A stretch of 64,000 nt of DNA, from assembly GCF_007833355.1 (NCBI RefSeq), contig NZ_CP020914.1, positions 2,838,047 through 2,902,046 on the forward strand, given 5' to 3'. The notes below the pieces were generated by a model. The model made no database searches. It saw only the letters and a list, made by a program, of their open reading frames with translations, and was not told where the DNA came from. Origin of the DNA: Denitratisoma sp. DHT3. Its GTDB lineage: Bacteria > Pseudomonadota > Gammaproteobacteria > Burkholderiales > Rhodocyclaceae. Shown one piece after another: positions 63,104 through 64,000 of this stretch. Within the stretch, counting starts at the first letter, position 1; each line of letters opens with the position of its first letter. The translations under genes and the position numbers were made by a program.

Positions 63104-63980
63104 ACTGAGCGCCTTCCTCAGCCGGGCCGAGGCCTTGCTGGTCCGCGTCGAGGCGCTGCTGCCGGCGCCGGTGCCGGCGCCCGACTGGTCGGCACCCGCG
63201 TTCCGCTGGCGCACCCGCGCCGGGCGCGGGTGGCTGGAGGCCGTGCGGCATCCGCATCGCATCGGCCTGGACGACCTGCATGGCGTGGATGAGCAGAAGC
63301 AGCGCATCGAGCAGAACACGCGTCAGTTCGTGGCGGGGAGCAGTGCCAACAACGTGCTGCTCACCGGCGCGCGCGGCACCGGCAAGTCCTCGTTGGTGAA
63401 GGCGGTGCTGAACAGGTTCGCCGCGCAGGGCCTGCGCCTGATCGAGGTGGACAAGAGCGACCTGGCGCATCTGCCGGAGATCGAGGAACTGATCGCCGGG
63501 CGGCCGGAGAAATTCATCCTGTTCTGCGACGATCTGTCCTTCGAGTCCGGCGAGCCGGGCTACAAGGCGCTGAAGAGTCTGCTCGACGGCTCGATTTCCG
63601 GCATGCCGGAAAACCTCCTGGTCTATGCCACGTCCAACCGGCGCCACCTGATGCCGCAGAAGATGGCGGAGAACCTGGAGACCGTGCATGCCGAGGACGG
63701 CGAGATCCATCCCGGCGAGACCACCGAGGAAAAGGTGTCGCTGTCCGAGCGCTTCGGTCTTTGGCTGTCGTTCTACCCCTTCGACCAGGACCACTATCTC
63801 GCCATCTGCAATCACTGGCTGGCGACGTTCGGCGTCGGCCCGAAGCAGATCAAGGCCGCGCGCGCCGAGGCCCTGCTGTGGTCGCTGTCGCGCGGCGCCC
63901 GCTCCGGCCGTGTCGCCTGGCAGTTCGCCCGCGACTACGCCGGCAAGACCAAGTCCTCCCGCCGTCCCGCTTCCGCATGA
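63075..63980 (+). CDS. DUF815 P-loop ATPase
   Basis: 301 residues. Walker A is GARGTGKSS, Walker B is FILFCDDLSFE, and the DUF815-typical LDGSISGMPENLLVYATSNR and EERFGLWLSFYPFDQ-like (SERFGLWLSFYPFDQDHYL) blocks are present. It is a single-domain AAA-type ATPase of unknown function, usually next to a Nudix gene in betaproteobacteria. ATG 63075 is used; 63048 would lie inside the small frame before it. Its stop overlaps the next ATG. Confidence 0.88.
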   Translation: MTPGPVAETELSAFLSRAEALLVRVEALLPAPVPAPDWSAPAFRWRTRAGRGWLEAVRHPHRIGLDDLHGVDEQKQRIEQNTRQFVAGSSANNVLLTGARGTGKSSLVKAVLNRFAAQGLRLIEVDKSDLAHLPEIEELIAGRPEKFILFCDDLSFESGEPGYKALKSLLDGSISGMPENLLVYATSNRRHLMPQKMAENLETVHAEDGEIHPGETTEEKVSLSERFGLWLSFYPFDQDHYLAICNHWLATFGVGPKQIKAARAEALLWSLSRGARSGRVAWQFARDYAGKTKSSRRPASA

Positions 63981-64000
63981 AGATCACCCAGGTCGCCGCC
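63977..64000 (+). CDS. Start of probable MutT/Nudix gene (partial)
   Basis: Only MKITQVAA is visible, beginning at ATG 63977 inside ATGA, overlapping the DUF815 stop. This N-terminus and neighbourhood fit 8-oxo-dGTP diphosphatase MutT of betaproteobacteria, but eight residues cannot establish it. Confidence 0.45.

Overview
The window is high-GC DNA that reads as a betaproteobacterial chromosome, most likely Rhodocyclales. The argS / SPOR protein / dsbA / SDR cluster, DUF3240 beside an RND efflux operon, and UbiT-UbiU-UbiV for oxygen-independent ubiquinone synthesis point to a facultatively anaerobic respirer. An IpdC-like flavoprotein next to an SDR and a hotdog thioesterase, plus a TonB receptor of the type used for hydrophobic substrates, would fit a steroid or aromatic degrader (Denitratisoma/Sterolibacterium-like). 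That genus-level idea is inference only.

Layout. 1-12.4 kb: end of an acyltransferase gene, a TonB-dependent receptor, a PhnD-like binding protein coupled to a GAF-PAS-GGDEF-EAL protein, and a Cus/Czc-type metal efflux operon with DUF3240. 12.5-21.3 kb: VOC protein and lgt, then the argS-SPOR-dsbA-SDR operon, then the IpdC-like/SDR/thioesterase set and rnk. 21.6-25.6 kb: a P19-type iron uptake operon (FtrD, FtrB-like cupredoxin, porin, FtrA/P19) behind a clear Fur box, with no FTR1 permease in it. 25.7-36.4 kb: ubiB, an EAL-HDOD protein, then a same-strand run of Na+/solute symporter, diguanylate cyclase and potABCD. The pot genes are split by an IS481-family element that sits exactly between potA and potB.

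36.4-40.5 kb is the most unusual stretch. It is a minus-strand cluster of integron gene cassettes with no integrase in the window: attC-like sites at 36471-36539, 37122-37175 (broken) and 39847-39915, a brnTA toxin-antitoxin cassette, a GNAT acetyltransferase cassette and an unknown cassette. It has been riddled by insertion sequences. An internally deleted IS256-type element with an 8-bp target duplication sits inside the GNAT gene. An IS110/IS1111-type transposase start abuts a cut attC site, and that fragment is itself cut by a complete IS3-family element. An AT-rich gap of about 480 bp follows.

41-49.1 kb returns to core genes: ubiU, ubiV, ubiT, a VanZ protein, a MazG-like pyrophosphohydrolase, a thioredoxin-like [2Fe-2S] ferredoxin, an alpha/beta hydrolase, ovothiol synthase ovoA and an orphan NodI-like ABC ATPase. 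49.1-52 kb is a decayed accessory island: relics of a DNA methyltransferase and a helicase flank one intact AlbA_2/Schlafen-type ATP-binding protein. 52-64 kb carries a dCache-like/PAS/GGDEF cyclase, an APH-AAA kinase fusion, oxyR, rubredoxin, a GDT1/UPF0016 transporter, a HipA-like kinase with its own HTH, a small HTH regulator, hslR, amt, mltA, a DUF815 ATPase and the start of a probable mutT gene.

Two themes run across the region. There are four c-di-GMP-type genes, two of them directly coupled to periplasmic binding-protein or polyamine-transport genes. There is also a GC-rich repeat of about 140-200 bp (three clear copies and one weak one), which in each clear copy starts 5-7 nt after a stop codon on the same strand as the gene it follows.
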